A stretch of 64,000 nt of DNA from Homalodisca vitripennis (GCF_021130785.1 NC_060212.1:149155001-149219000); one strand, 5' to 3'; counted from the first letter of the stretch, positions 1 to 12,345 are shown. Numbers and translations are program-made. Notes: generated by a model from the sequence alone, not told the origin.

Positions 1-949
1 TATCATATATTTGCATAAAATATATAGTTTTAGACACTTAAAATACCAATTTAAAAATCTAGAGAAATTTTTATTGATATATATTTTGTGACGTAATTGT
101 TTTCTGTTTGAATATATTATTAATATAACTTTAAAGAGCCTTAATGCAATATGTTATATATCTACTCTTTTAGGCAAATTGGATATTCAATAATTAATAA
201 ATGTTCTATGTAAAGTTTGTAGGTTGTGAAAAATATACAGGGTGTACAGCAATAAGCGTTAGGAACAAATCTGTGTTAAAATACTTGGTATTGGCTACTA
301 AATTGTACATATTTAATAGGTCATACTCAAACCGCTAAGAAACGGAGCTTCATTTTCGAACGTTTTACAATAACAGGACAAGTTTCATTAAAAAGACTTT
401 TTTAGTAATTTTTGTAGTAATTTTTTTTCGTTACAGTTAGTACCATTTACAAAACCTATTTGTAAAATTTTTATAATTAACTATGTCTGTCATTCATGTC
501 TAAAGTTTAAATTTGTACTATTAATTAAGAAAAATCTAATAACATTTGCCTTAGACAGGTTCTAAGATAGATATGGTTTTATATAACCATATAGGTCAAT
601 TACTTTTTATAAGATTATACATTTTTCAGTTTGTAATACCTTATATTAAAACTGGTATATCTAAATGATATGAGCAAAATTAAAATTACTAAAACTAAAG
701 TTAACTAAAATGTTGTTAAAAATCTACTTCCATTGTTAAAGATTCCATTTTCAAATTCTTGCAAACTGATAAGGTAATACAGCTTTATCAAAACGAGTTT
801 TGATCAGACATGGGCAATTCACTGTCACTTAAGGTCTTTTCACATTTTTAATGTGCTGAAATAAATGTTGTCTGCAGATTGTGTGATTGAAATGCGTGAG
901 CGGCCCAGAGGTAGCATGGTACCATATATCCTGATTGTACTATTTGCAG
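1..949. other. AT-rich spacer, no gene seen
   Basis: No open frame or repeat with a recognisable product. An 'acagggtgt' word at about 238 resembles the terminal words of many insect Tc1/mariner-type elements and could be the 5' edge of the element whose transposase remnant lies at about 950-1466. No matching opposite terminus was found, so this is only a suggestion. Confidence 0.4.
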
Positions 950-1466
950 TACTCAGATTTCACGATTTCACCAGCGCAGAGAAGTATGATGCTGTTATCG
1001 AGGAAGATTACTAATATTTCAAAGGCCGATGAACTGTGATCCGTATCACTTTACCGGTCTATACGTTCCCAGGTCTTTGAAGGTTTTTATAACCTCTATT
1101 CTTTATTTAGATTTTGAGCACAAAGTAGTAACACCACTCGATGAAACTGAATCAAACGGAAGAACTGAAATAGCATTCCAAGAAGATGGCGCACCTCCAC
1201 ATTTCTTGGAGGTAGTTCGGTTGTGGTTAATCAAGAACCATTCAATTATACGTGAAAGAGTTGTAGCGTGTCCCCTCGATCCCCAGACGTAAACACTTTT
1301 AACTATTGTATGTAGATGAAGAGTTTAGTGTATGACTCTGTTGTAAATAGTTGAGAATAATCAAGGGAAAAGACTATAATTATAGTGGATTTGTGAGAGA
1401 AAAACTGTGCAACAAAGATACTGTAGGCGGTATGCGCAAACCGGAAAGGACCTCATTAAACTTTGA
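950..1466 (+). pseudogene. Decayed Tc1/mariner-like DDE transposase, C-terminal half
   Basis: This is the remnant of an IS630/Tc1/mariner-type transposase, a nuclear cut-and-paste enzyme. Three blocks appear in order. At 967-1011 the frame reads FTSAEKYDAVIEEDY, like the 'xxAExYxxxLEE' block before the second catalytic Asp. At about 1170-1215 comes FQEDGAPPHF, the family hallmark around that Asp (usually FQQDGAPPHF). At about 1273-1302, one frame over, PRSPDVNTFN matches the PRSPDLTPLDF block that supplies the third acidic residue. Further weak similarity runs to a stop at 1464-1466. The blocks lie in different frames, stops interrupt them, and about 150 bp without similarity separates the first two. 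It is therefore dead. An 87-residue open frame at 1029-1292 covers only the middle block and is not a gene. Confidence 0.75.
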
Positions 1467-2470
1467 ATAACAAGTTTCAACCGTGTTCAAATTATTGGCC
1501 TTACAATATTCAGATGATAAATGTTTCTATTTTTAATTCATTTACACTTACCTTGCTCCATAAAACGTAACAAATTTTGAATATTCTTGTGGAAAATTGT
1601 ATGTACATTCCGGAAATGATATTAACATAATATATTATTAACATTATAATATTAACAAGGAATAATTTTATAACTTAGAAATGACCACTTGCTATAACAT
1701 ATCCCATTATATTATTAAATTGTAAATGAACGTTTTCCTTTATAGTTAGAGTATGACCAATTCAATATAAATCATTTGATACCAATTAATAAATATTTTA
1801 AAGCGAATTTTGATTTAAAATATGTCCTCTTCACCTATATGCTGTAATAACGCCTGGTTGGTTAAAATGTTCTCCCATCTAGACTTTAAGTTGTTGTTGG
1901 GTATGAATAATATTTTTAGTGGCCGTCCAATGTCTCATGTTGTAGGTTATAAGTGCATGTTTATATATCAAGTTTTTTACACCAGAGGAAAGCTCAAATT
2001 TCAATCCCCGAATCGTAGTGTTATACATTCTGTATCATATAACGATGACAAAAGTCCAAACTGCTATATTCCTATTTTTTTCACCCCATCACAGGATAGG
2101 CCTACCCTGTATAAACAGAAAAAGACGAAAGGAACTTATAGGAAAAAAATTAGTTCGATTTGTTATGATCTAAACTATAATCAATTTTAATGAATAGCTT
2201 GCATACTGGCTGTTAATCGTTTCCACGAGAAGTCCTTGAAAAATGCTTATCTCACTTCCATGAACTGAATCTAATGTATATTTAGATAGTATATCTATAT
2301 ATTATATCCTAAATATCCATTAATATTATTTTTTTTAAGTAATCCAGTATATTAATAGCCTTATCATTGGTCTGTAACCTTTCAAGCAACTAAGAGAATC
2401 TCGTATATACTTGAAGGAGTAAATTAGCCACTGTAAAAAAGTAATGATTTGAGGTCACCAACTAGACTAT
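1467..2470. other. AT-rich spacer, no gene seen
   Basis: A 122-codon open frame at 1822-2190 has no motif, domain or splice context I recognise. Its composition matches the surrounding AT-rich DNA, so I treat it as chance. Confidence 0.4.
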
Positions 2471-2472
2471 TT

Positions 2473-3206
2473 ATGAGTGAGGCAGAGAAAGTGGGTTGAA
2501 GACGAATGATGCAAAAACTAAATATATGCACTTTAGAAGGAATCAAAATCAAATAGGAGGACCCCTACAAATTGATGGGCATGTTTTTGAACAAGTGGAG
2601 AACTTTAAGTACCTTGGGGTCACAATATCAAATAAAAACACAGATGAACCAGAGATACAAAATAGGATCAACTCAGCAAATAGATGTGTATATGCATGCA
2701 ATAGGATACTTTCAACCAAATCTCTCTCTCACAAAACTAAAACTACAATATACAAAACAATTATATTTCCAGTGCTTTTGTACGGATCCGAAACGTGGAG
2801 GCTAAATAAGAAGGATGAGAAAAAGCTTCTAGTTTTCGAGAATAGAATTCTACGTAAAATTTATGGGCCATCATATGAACAAGAGGTATGGAGAAGAAAA
2901 CATAATAGAGAAATCAGGGAGCTCCACAATAGTACGGATGTAATAGGAGAAATAAAGTGCAGAAGACTCCGTTGGGCAGGCCATGTTTTGAGAAGAGAAG
3001 AGGAATGCAAACTGAAGAGGGTAATGTACGGTAACCCAGAAGGAAGACGGCCCCGGGGGAGACCAAAAGTGAGATGGTGGAACCAGGTGAAGGCTGATAT
3101 GGAGAAGATGGGCGCTTCAGAGGAAGATGCAGAGGACCGTTCAAGATGGAGGAGCTTTGTAGGTGCGGCTAAATATCACCTCCGATATAAATGGCCCTGG
3201 GAGTAA
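2473..3206 (+). pseudogene. 5'-truncated non-LTR retrotransposon, reverse transcriptase C-terminus
   Basis: The 3' end of a LINE reverse-transcriptase ORF, the protein that copies element RNA at a nicked target. The intact frame from 2496 reads LKTNDAKTKYMHF, then VENFKYLGVTIS, then LLYGSETWRL, RRLRWAGHVLRR and a basic GRPKVRWWNQVKADM tail. This is the standard order at the C-terminal end of insect endonuclease-reverse-transcriptase proteins. The upstream frame 2473-2495 (MSEAEKVG) continues the homology but sits one base out of phase, so a frameshift near 2494 is visible. The fingers and palm carrying the catalytic YXDD and the endonuclease domain are missing. A stop at 3204-3206 is followed at once by an (AAGT)n tail, as expected for a copy truncated during target-primed reverse transcription. 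Open frames on the opposite strand here are shadows. Confidence 0.92.
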
Positions 3207-3235
3207 GAGTAAGTAAGTAAGTAAAAAAAGTAAAT
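3205..3235 (+). repeat. (AAGT)n tail of the LINE copy
   Basis: A short tetranucleotide run directly after the stop codon of the LINE fragment. Many insect LINEs end in such a microsatellite rather than poly(A). I could not define a clean target-site duplication. Confidence 0.65.
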
Positions 3236-6174
3236 ATTAGTATTTTATGGATTTAAATGTACTCCTCTCCATGTTCACGATAAAAAATAGAGAACAAAAT
3301 GCTCAAAATACGGTAGAAGACGTAGGTTAAAAATTAAACCGTTAGTATTTTAGTATTTGCCATGGTCGCACTATACTTTAGGAAATGCATATTTACTGTC
3401 TCCTGTTTTTATTTTTAGAAAAGTCATTGGAATTAGGTTTTTATTCAATGTTATATGAGATTTATTACCCATTCACAAACGTTTTTTACCTTTATGAGCT
3501 ACTTTGAATATCTTGAAAACCTTTTGTTCGGTCTAAATCGATTTCTTCTTAAATATTCATTAAAACGGTCGTGATTATTAAGCTAGTGAAAATGCCCTTA
3601 CTTATGAACGTATGAATAACAAACAAAGTATACAAGGAAAATGTATTTACTTGTATATCTCACCCTGATTTGCTAGAAATGCATGCCGTTTGGTTGGTAA
3701 CAAAATAAATATATAATTCTTTTTGTGTGTTTTATTACGATAGCCACGAATAGGCCACGTTTTTTATAACATTTAAACTTAATATATTACTTTTATTCGA
3801 ATAATTATTGGTTTATTGCAACATAATAATTTTACGCAAAATATAAATATATATTAATTTATAATAATTATGTACTTAATCAAAAACTCGTATTCGTATT
3901 TTTCGCATACATGTTGCTTAGAAGGTAAATATTTTGACTATAATAACGCAATTTGTAAAATCTATATCATTTGTATACTCTACAGTAAGTCCCTGTAATT
4001 CAATTTTTAACACCTATTTAAGATTTTAGAACTTTTTATAAAAGAAGACTATCATAGTAATGACCAGAGTAAATTCAGCAATCATAAGAGAGGCAAACAA
4101 ACCCCAACAAACAAGCCTCCCAAGGGAACGCGTCTGGCTGTGCTGATGTAGGGGATACAGGCTATGCACGGTGTAACTGTTTTAGCACTGGTTTGGAACT
4201 CTATTTCAAATATTATATAAATATATTGTATTTTCAACGAAACTTTTTGTATTGAGATTTTCAACACCTGAATAATTGCTATGTCCAAAATGACAAAGTT
4301 ATGGTTTGAAAGCATTAACCTGAACAATAATTCACAAAATTAGTTAAGATATGCCATTTAAGAATATGCAGCGTCCTCAATAACATATCTTTAGAATAAT
4401 AATATGAATAGTGTTTCATATTGTTTTAATAATAATTTTTTCATGGGTAGCTTTCTATAATTTTCCAAAGAGAATAGATTATTACCAATTATACCCGTAA
4501 AGTTACAAATAGATACCCCAGTTATACACACACAATAGTAAAATAGGTGGTGAAATGTAATAATTGTACAGTGAATATGGAGAGGAAGATATAATTCTAA
4601 ATACTTAATTACATATATGTTTAATATACTTGTAAGTTGATCCTAGTTTCTCTATTAATCATTATTATTATTATTATTCGTCAGAATTTATAGTCATTCA
4701 CTAGATCAGACCTCATTTGTCACATTTTCATTAAACCCGATCAAATTCAAATGAATGCATTATCGGCCAATAACATCTCAGTATCTATATATCCTAAATT
4801 ATCGTTTTTTTTGCTACTTTTCATTAGAATTACTCTCCATTAGGATGGAAATTTATTAATCATTTTCTGGAAGGCCAAATCCTACTGATTTGGAGCACAA
4901 GCAACCAACAGAAATCATCAGTGGACGACAAGCGTTCGGCAATGATCCCTAACGCAAGTTCTGGGACTACATTATCACTATACTCCTTATTGTGTAATTT
5001 TTATTGTGTTAAACATCAGTAGCCTCCGATAAGAATGAATATCGTAAAACTCTCCTTAGTATTAAAAAACAGTCGCGATTATATTAGAGGAGGCTGACAC
5101 ACTGGGTCGTTTAGGAGTTATAAAATACACTCCAAAAACAGGGCCTCTAAAATCATCCCTCGAGAATTTTTTTATTTTTAAAACTTTATAAATGTGTTAT
5201 AGCTTAAACATTTACTGGGTGAAATTGAAAATTTTTTAAAAATGTCTGAGAGTGGTGCTTTAGGACACTGAGCCTCTCCCTTACATACGACCATGTTACC
5301 AACGATCATTAGAGAGATCACTAACATCAAGCAAATACTTTTTTCATGATGTCTGATTTTATAATCCACAGAATTACCCTCTAATTATGATTTAAGAAAC
5401 ACCAAGGCAACAGCTTATATCCCTTAATATGATCGTAAATACATCGAAAACCAATGCTGAGAATTTAAAATATAAGAAAATGGAACAGAATTACATACTA
5501 ATGTACATTCAAAATTTGCCCATGAATAAAAGTCCTAGTAAAAATATTAATTTTTCTGTTAAAGTCCTGAAGTCAAAGCTAAGAAATTTAATAAAAATTC
5601 TCCCAATGAAGTGAACCCGGTTTCCTGGATTAAAACTTTTAGGGAGAACACTACCAGAGCTGTAATATTGTGATATATAATTTACTTAACAACAAACAGA
5701 ATTCTTAACTTCACCTTACATTAGTTCATGAATACTGCAGTACAAAAAATATGTAGTTAATTCTTTAGTTTAGTAGCATTTTAATACTCCCCAACCGAGA
5801 CATTGAAGCTTGATTGATTAGCTTGAAGTTTTCTTGGTTGTCAGTTTTATATAGATAGGTTGTAAAGAAAACAAAATTCTACCGATAAATGTTATACAGT
5901 ATTCTGTACTCGGTGATTTGAAGCGTTAACGGATAATATCCAGCTATATATGTGGATCTATTTACCGTAGATCAGAAGTGAGTCAATGTTTTCCTATGAG
6001 AATATCTTCATACTGACAAAGCAAATACTGCATTGACTCTCTTACTTCTTATCGCATGGCTATTAGATATTGCTATAGGGAAACATTCTGAAAGTACTGA
6101 TAAAAGAACTTGATAAAATGATACAGTATCCCTAAGACTACATAACGGTCCATTATACCCTGGACTAACATATC
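3236..6174. other. AT-rich spacer, no gene seen
   Basis: Short open frames on both strands (for example 4082-4327, 5178-5369 and 5429-5614) have no motif or splice support. A short (ATT)n run lies near 4660. I see no gene or recognisable repeat. Confidence 0.4.
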
Positions 6175-6505
6175 CTTTTTCCCAGGACGGTTCACTTCTG
6201 GGTGGTTTATACCATCCAGTTGAACCCACACTGGGTACAGCAGAAACCCAGTGAGGATTCACAGTCTAGGAAACCTTATGGATATCCAGGAGAGGAACAT
6301 CACTAACAGTAAATTTCAAGATGATGGGGAGCTAGGGTATATATAGGTCTAGTCTACTGCGGGAGATAACTTACAGTTGGTGGGACTCCCCAAGTGTTAA
6401 GAGCTGTTACTAGCCTAGACATAAGGGCCAAGGGCGTGCCCCTCACCGCGGACTTTGACTGGAGAGGCTGGTTCAGACCTGGCTTCCCCCTTTTCTCCTA
6501 AGAAG
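6175..6505 (-). repeat. Dispersed repeat X, copy 1
   Basis: A GC-richer block whose reverse complement aligns along its length with 23035-23430. Shared blocks include 'ggtttatacc', 'ccagttgaac', 'gtctagtctactg', 'gttggtggg' and 'ctggttcagac', in the same order in both copies once one is reversed. The two copies have diverged by substitutions and small gaps. The family is unidentified and no terminal inverted repeats or tail were seen. Confidence 0.7.
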
Positions 6506-7448
6506 AACAAAAACGTATCTCATTTTGCATTATGTTTTGAACAGACTAGGTCGCAATTATACGTTTTAGACTGAAAAAAAAACTTGTTTCTGATACATGA
6601 GTTTATAACAGATCATAGTGTATTATTAGAGGTGTAAAACCTCCTTCAGTTTTAACTCCATAAGAAAAAGTTTTAATTCATAAGTTGCTGTTTTAATTTA
6701 GCCGAAGTTTGAGTACATAGTTAAACTATATTCAGTTTTATTTGTATGCTTGTATAATCAGTGATTGAGAATAATATACATGCGTAGCAAATGATATCCA
6801 TAATTTAATTTAAATAGTATCACAAAACCGTTTCCCATTTAAGTGAATGTATCTGTTGTATGTACAACGAAATGCAACACAAACATTTATCCATCATTAA
6901 CGTGACGTAATAATAATACCCACTAACACTTGACCGAAACACTGCAGGGCATTTAGGTTCTCAGTACCTGAGCACTTTATGCAACCTATAAAACAGACGG
7001 TGGTTAACACATTAAATGATAATCAAACCTTATCAGCCGTGTAAACACTCAGTTAACAACGCCACTAAACGGGTTATTAACCGTCGATGCCTCATGTGCG
7101 GCCGCATAACTACTTAATAACGTTCAAAACATCAAGTACCCTGTTTCCTCTTCATCGCCCAATAGTAACTTTGTATTCTATGAAGCAATTCTATTCTACT
7201 TCCATACTGCGTTTATTTTACCGTAAAATCCGTTTCCGTTGTACACTTATCAGGAAATGTTTTTGGATCTATCAGGTGTTGCATAATGATATTCTTCATC
7301 CATCTATTAAGGGGGCACTTTATGAAAAGTTGATAAAATAAGCATTTCTCATTAGTGACTATTGTATGCCATTACCTCTGTTTTAATTTGATAACACATT
7401 TTAACATATATTTGCATTATAAATGTTACAAATTTGTTTTATATTACT
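6506..7448. other. Spacer with a GC-richer patch at about 6890-7100
   Basis: No gene is recognised. The patch at 6890-7100 is less AT-rich than its surroundings and contains a CRE-like 'cgtgacgtaa', a forkhead-like 'gtaaaca' and GATA-type words. It could be a regulatory element but nothing here proves it. Confidence 0.25.
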
Positions 7449-7951
7449 ACTAGCTGTTTCCCGCGGCTTCGCACGCTTTTCGTAAATTTTGCCTGTATAT
7501 GAGCACTTCTGGTTCAAGTGAATTATATTTCCAATGCCGATGTAGAGTTTGTCTTGTTGCCACGACCAAGGAAATTTGTCAAACGTGTATGTTTACAGCC
7601 ATTGTACACGTACATGTACTTTATTTTAAATTGGTCCAAACCTCAAGCTTTAAGTTCAACAAGAAAGTTATTTTAAAGACAAATATTATACATAATAATT
7701 TAGCGCCTTCAAATAGTGCTTGGCTATTTAATATACGTAACTGCCTTGTAATTGCAGTTTATAATGTGCAGGCGCTTTGAAAACTTTTATCTATTGCAGC
7801 GCCTCCTGGTGGCGAGTTACATCAATGGGCATAGCATATAAACCTTCTACATAGAAAAATACACGTACATAAAAATTTTCATAATGATCGGACAAATAGT
7901 TTACGATTCAATAAAGGACAAACACACAAACATTCATCTTTATATATATAT
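7449..7951 (+). repeat. Head-repeat family, unit 1 of a three-unit array
   Basis: Starts with the dispersed head motif 'actagctgtttcccgcggc' followed by 'ttcgcacgc'. It ends with the tail 'aggacaaacacacaaac', 'attcat' and a short (TA)n run. Its interior matches, in reverse, the copy at 13390-13740. Arthropod genomes carry many such elements. I cannot assign this one to a named superfamily. Confidence 0.75.
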
Positions 7952-8874
7952 ACTAGCGGGCCCGGCGCGCTTTGCTGCGCATTTCAATAATTTTTTTGCA
8001 AAAGTTGCCCGCGGCTTCGCACGCAATTTCCCGTTGAAAACAGTACACTATATTCACTTATTCTTTTTCTATCACATTCTAAACATTGCTGAGATAATTG
8101 ATAGTCGTTCCATCGTGAGCCTCTTGGGCGTATTATGAAGGTATGTACCATATTCCTGCCTCTATCTAGCTGTTACCCACGGCTTCGCACGCAAATCTTA
8201 AGAACCGAAGTCCTTATATTACTTAGTAATTTTTTTTTTACTATAATAAATTTTAGATTAAATTAGTTATATCTCCGATGCCACGATTGAGCTTGCTTTG
8301 TTGTCTCGATCGAGAGAATATGTACACACGGAGTTTTGAGAACCATACTTCTGTCAAAAAAAAACAACTAAGGTTGATTTTATAACATTCTTTATATTTG
8401 TAGCCAACGTAAGATAGTAATTATGATATCTGCATTACTCTTCTGATCAAGCATGAGCATGGTTTATATTAAATAAATATTGCAGTTAAAGGTGAATTTT
8501 TACGTCAAATTTGAATTGTATTATCTGGATAGTAAAGTCTATGTTTAACAGTGATTGCAAAAAAACAGTTTAAACAAAATTTGTCGTTTCTCTTAAGCTT
8601 ACTCTATGCTTTAAAACTATAAGTGTAATATATGTTTACAAAGAACAGCTGATTAAAAATTTGAAAAGACGTTAACATATGTTTGCTGCAATGCATTTCT
8701 TATGGGTATTTCTGTAACCAGTGGGGCGGAATCCTGAATCGGGAAAGGGATGGGCATAGCTTATAAACCTTCTCCGTGGAAAAATACATATACGTACAAA
8801 TTTTCATCATGATCGGTCCAATAGTTCACGATTCCATAAAGGACAAACATACAAACATTCATTTTTATATATAT
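7952..8874 (+). repeat. Head-repeat family, 923-bp tandem copy A
   Basis: The first of two near-identical tandem units. It begins 'actagcgggcccggcgcgc', and carries two more head motifs at about 8004-8024 and 8166-8192. It ends with the tail 'aggacaaacatacaaac' plus 'attcatttttatatatat'. Differences from copy B are a few homopolymer length changes and rare substitutions, for example 'acagctgatt' here against 'acaggtgatt' there. Open frames inside (for example 7884-8138 and 8761-8979) are repeat sequence, not genes. Confidence 0.9.
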
Positions 8875-9795
8875 ACTAGCGGGCCCGGCGCGCTTTGCTG
8901 CGCATTTCAATAATTTTTTGCAAAAGTTGCCCGCGGCTTCGCACGCAATTTCCCGTTGAAAACAGTACACTATATTCACTTATTCTTTTTCTATCACATT
9001 CTAAACATTGCTGAGATAATTGATAGTCGTTCCATCGTGAGCCTCTTGGGCGTATTATGAAGGTATGTACCATATTCCTGCCTCTATCTAGCTGTTACCC
9101 ACGGCTTCGCACGCAAATCTTAAGAACCGAAGTCCTTATATTACTTAGTAAATTTTTTTTTTTTACTATAATAAATTTTAGATTAAATTAGTTATATCTC
9201 CGATGCCACGATTGAGCTTGCTTTGTTGTCTCGATCGAGAGAATATGTACACACGGAGTTTTGAGAACCATACTTCTGTCAAAAAAACAACTAAGGTTGA
9301 TTTTATAACATTCTTTATATTTGTAGCCAACGTAAGATAGTAATTATGATATCTGCATTACTCTTCTGATCAAGCATGAGCATGGTTTATATTAAAAAAA
9401 TATTGCAGTTAAAGGTGAATTTTTACGTCAAATTTGAATTGTATTATCTGGATAGTAAAGTCTATGTTTAACAGTGATTGCAAAAACAGTTTAAACAAAA
9501 TTTGTCGTTTCTCTTAAGCTTACTCTATGCTTTAAAACTATAAGTGTAATATATGTTTACAAAGAACAGGTGATTAAAAATTTGAAAAGACGTTAACATA
9601 TGTTTGCTGCAATGCATTTCTTATGGGTATTTCTGTAACCAGTGGGGCGGAATCCTGAATCGGGAAAGGGATGGGCATAGCTTATAAACCTTCTCCGTGG
9701 AAAAATACATATACGTACAAATTTTCATCATGATCGGTCCAATAGTTCACGATTCCATAAAGGACAAACATACAAACATTCATTTTTATATATAT

Positions 9796-9797
<2 letters not shown>
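8875..9797 (+). repeat. Head-repeat family, 923-bp tandem copy B
   Basis: The second unit, starting exactly 923 bases after copy A and ending in the same tail, which then runs into a long (TA)n tract. The junction between the copies is tail-to-head, so this is a direct tandem duplication of a complete unit. Confidence 0.9.

Positions 9798-9857
<60 letters not shown>
9797..9857. repeat. (TA)n microsatellite
   Basis: About 60 bases of almost pure TA, continuous with the TA-ending tail of the preceding repeat unit. It probably expanded from that tail. Confidence 0.95.
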
Positions 9858-9859
<2 letters not shown>

Positions 9860-10827
9860 GTATAAAAGATTAGAACGCAAAAAATGTCCTTCCCTGTCCT
9901 TGGCTCTTTTGTGATTTTATTATAGTTTATAGCTCATACATATGTGTTATTTATGTTGGATAACCTATAACCTGTTTGAAGATAGCTACCATGTTTACTT
10001 GTTGATCGCTCTTGTATTCTAACCCAGAACGAATGTACCGCAAAATAATACAAGTATACAAGTGGGGCACTTGTGATATTTTATTATCAAGTCATTAGTT
10101 ATTTAACTATCATATATTACGTAAGATGACTAAAGGTAACAAACTATTTAAAAATTCGGAGGTAACCAGTTTGTAAATGTTTTTGTAAGGTAAATCTTGA
10201 TAATCTAAGTCTTTCACTAAGTCCTCTTTCTCACCAACCAAGTTCGGAACCTACGATACCCAAACATTTTCACTTGCCTGAAAACATAATGTCCTTTGTG
10301 ATACCAATCCTTGAGAATCTAGATAAGATAGCTAGTATTGATAGAAAGTTGTTTAACTCAGAACACAGAATGCCTGCGAACATTTTAATAATGCTGTCTG
10401 TACATATATCCGACGACATATATTGGACATATATTCGAAAGAAAGCTGTTTATGGTCACATTGCAAAATGTAAATTATTTCAAGTAACTGGATTGAAAAA
10501 GAGAAGAATTTTTTAGAACTAACAAGTTGTTAGACGATAAACCTGTAAACTCCCCAAAAACGCTAATTGATAAATAAAAAAAGCTTCAAGTGACATTTAT
10601 TAAAATTTAAAATAAATTTTGAAAATTGTATGAAAAAGATTACTTAGGCCCATTTAATGGATCAGGACTCAGGTTTGTTTTAAGGTTATGTCAACATTTA
10701 AGATTTAAAATATTTTCATTTCTCTAACAAGATTAAAAACATGTTATTAAATTCTACGGAAATAAAACAACTAATTTGAAGGCTCCATTATTATAAAATC
10801 TTTCTTTCATTAAAAAATTATAGTCAT
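9858..10827. other. AT-rich spacer, no gene seen
   Basis: An 80-codon open frame at 10274-10516 has no recognisable motif or splice junctions and is not called as a gene. Confidence 0.35.
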
Positions 10828-10915
10828 TACCAATTATAGTCATACCAGTCATAGAAATAAATATCTATCTCTAACAGAACAAAGTTTGCTTCAATGTAAC
10901 CGGAAATAAAAACAA
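10828..10915 (+). repeat. Exact 88-bp direct repeat, left copy
   Basis: Runs from 'taccaattatagtc' to 'ggaaataaaaacaa' and is identical base for base to 11253-11340. On the right it abuts a short (ATTCTT)n run at about 10916-10940 that the other copy lacks. Confidence 0.95.
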
Positions 10916-11252
10916 TATTCTTATTCTTATTCTTATTCTTAAAACATTTCACGTTTAAATGAAAGAATGTCTTGAAACTTGAACTAGAAAAAGGGATATT
11001 AGTTAACATACCAAGAAATAGGGAAAAAATTGGTCCGCTTAAAGCAAATTGTGAAGGGGTTTTATAACTGAAAGTTATCTCCCTAATACCAATCTACAAA
11101 ACATTTTGGATACCTTATATGAAATGTATATCTAATTATGAATTTGTTACAAATTTTATAATTTCATTTATATTTATTATATTACACAAATCCGTACATG
11201 ATCATAGCTTTTAACTACAACCATGCGTTTCAAACAAATAAAAGTCCAGTCG

Positions 11253-11340
11253 TACCAATTATAGTCATACCAGTCATAGAAATAAATATCTATCTCTAAC
11301 AGAACAAAGTTTGCTTCAATGTAACCGGAAATAAAAACAA
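11253..11340 (+). repeat. Exact 88-bp direct repeat, right copy
   Basis: Identical to 10828-10915, with starts 425 bases apart and 337 bases of unrelated sequence between. Complete identity in AT-rich, presumably neutral DNA suggests a recent duplication or an assembly join. Confidence 0.95.
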
Positions 11341-11860
11341 ATATTATAAGAACTAATGGTGTTTACCAAGAACAGCAATCATTGATTCTGCTATTGGAGT
11401 AAGCGTACTAACTTGATCGTGCAAATGGGCCTAACTAAACCGCTGGTAGCAGGTTTCACCACTGGTAACGGCAATTTATTCTTTTACGTTTTTAAAAATT
11501 TATTTTTAACATTTTTCACAGAGTAGATGTGTTTTTAATTTGTATCAAACTGTTGATGAACTTAATTTATAAAAACATTAAAATTTATCTTAATTTGACC
11601 TGAAACCTATTTTCTTTTAACGTGTACTAAAATATCTGCCCACAATAAGGACCACGTATTTCAAAAAACAGAAAAGTTTATTTAATTTATTTAATATCAA
11701 ATCCCTAATGAAACATAGTGTACTGAAATATTTTAATATTTCATTTTTCTCGTCAGTTTAATTTTTTTGTTATAATGTCTTTCTAAGCATTTAAGTAATC
11801 GTTCTGTAAGTGATATAAAAACAGTGCTATTGAAGATCTTCAACCCTTGTAATTAGTCTA

Positions 11861-11863
<3 letters not shown>

Positions 11864-11918
<55 letters not shown>
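11864..11918. repeat. (TA)n microsatellite
   Basis: About 55 bases of TA dinucleotides in AT-rich spacer. 11341-11863 holds nothing else I recognise. Confidence 0.95.
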
Positions 11919-11927
<9 letters not shown>

Positions 11928-12059
11928 TACAGTTCTGTATTAAATTTACCCTTCATAGGATTGTCCATTAGAGATATTTTGTTTACAGCAGTTTCTGAAT
12001 CTATAACTTGAAGTAAAAAAAGATTACATGTTGTCAATAATTTCGTGTTACATTAGCTA

Positions 12060-12345
12060 AAGTAAAGTAAAGATGTTTTATTTTACCAGACGACTTAGGA
12101 CTAAGAAGACCTCTGTAACATTAATAAGTCTACGTATGCGTGTTTGTATGTGTGCTCCGTCTGTTGTAATCAGGTTTAGAGCTCGGACGGCGGTCTTGGG
12201 TAAGCAGATTGAGTGGCCAGTACAGCGGGAATACTCATTGATAATAGAACCAGTCCAGACATTGTGGCCGTCCCTCTCTCTCCGCTCTCCAAGCCTGTTC
12301 TATACCCTCGTAATACCACATCTACTCTTTATAATGAGTTATTGA
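12060..12345 (-). repeat. Probable LINE or SINE 3' end
   Basis: Read on the minus strand, a GC-richer stretch ends in 'cgtctggtaaaataaaac', which contains an AATAAA signal, and then a (CTTTA)n run at about 12060-12073. A polyadenylation word followed by a short microsatellite is typical of non-LTR retrotransposon or SINE 3' ends. No reverse-transcriptase residues are visible and the family is not recognised. A 90-codon plus-strand frame at 12073-12345 is considered chance. Confidence 0.4.

Noticed and set aside
1822..2190. 122-codon frame
   Set aside because: No motif, no splice context, background composition.
2914..3144. 76-codon minus-strand frame
   Set aside because: It is the antisense shadow of the LINE reverse-transcriptase fragment.
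10274..10516. 80-codon frame
   Set aside because: Reads somewhat protein-like but no family is recognised and there is no supporting splice or promoter signal.
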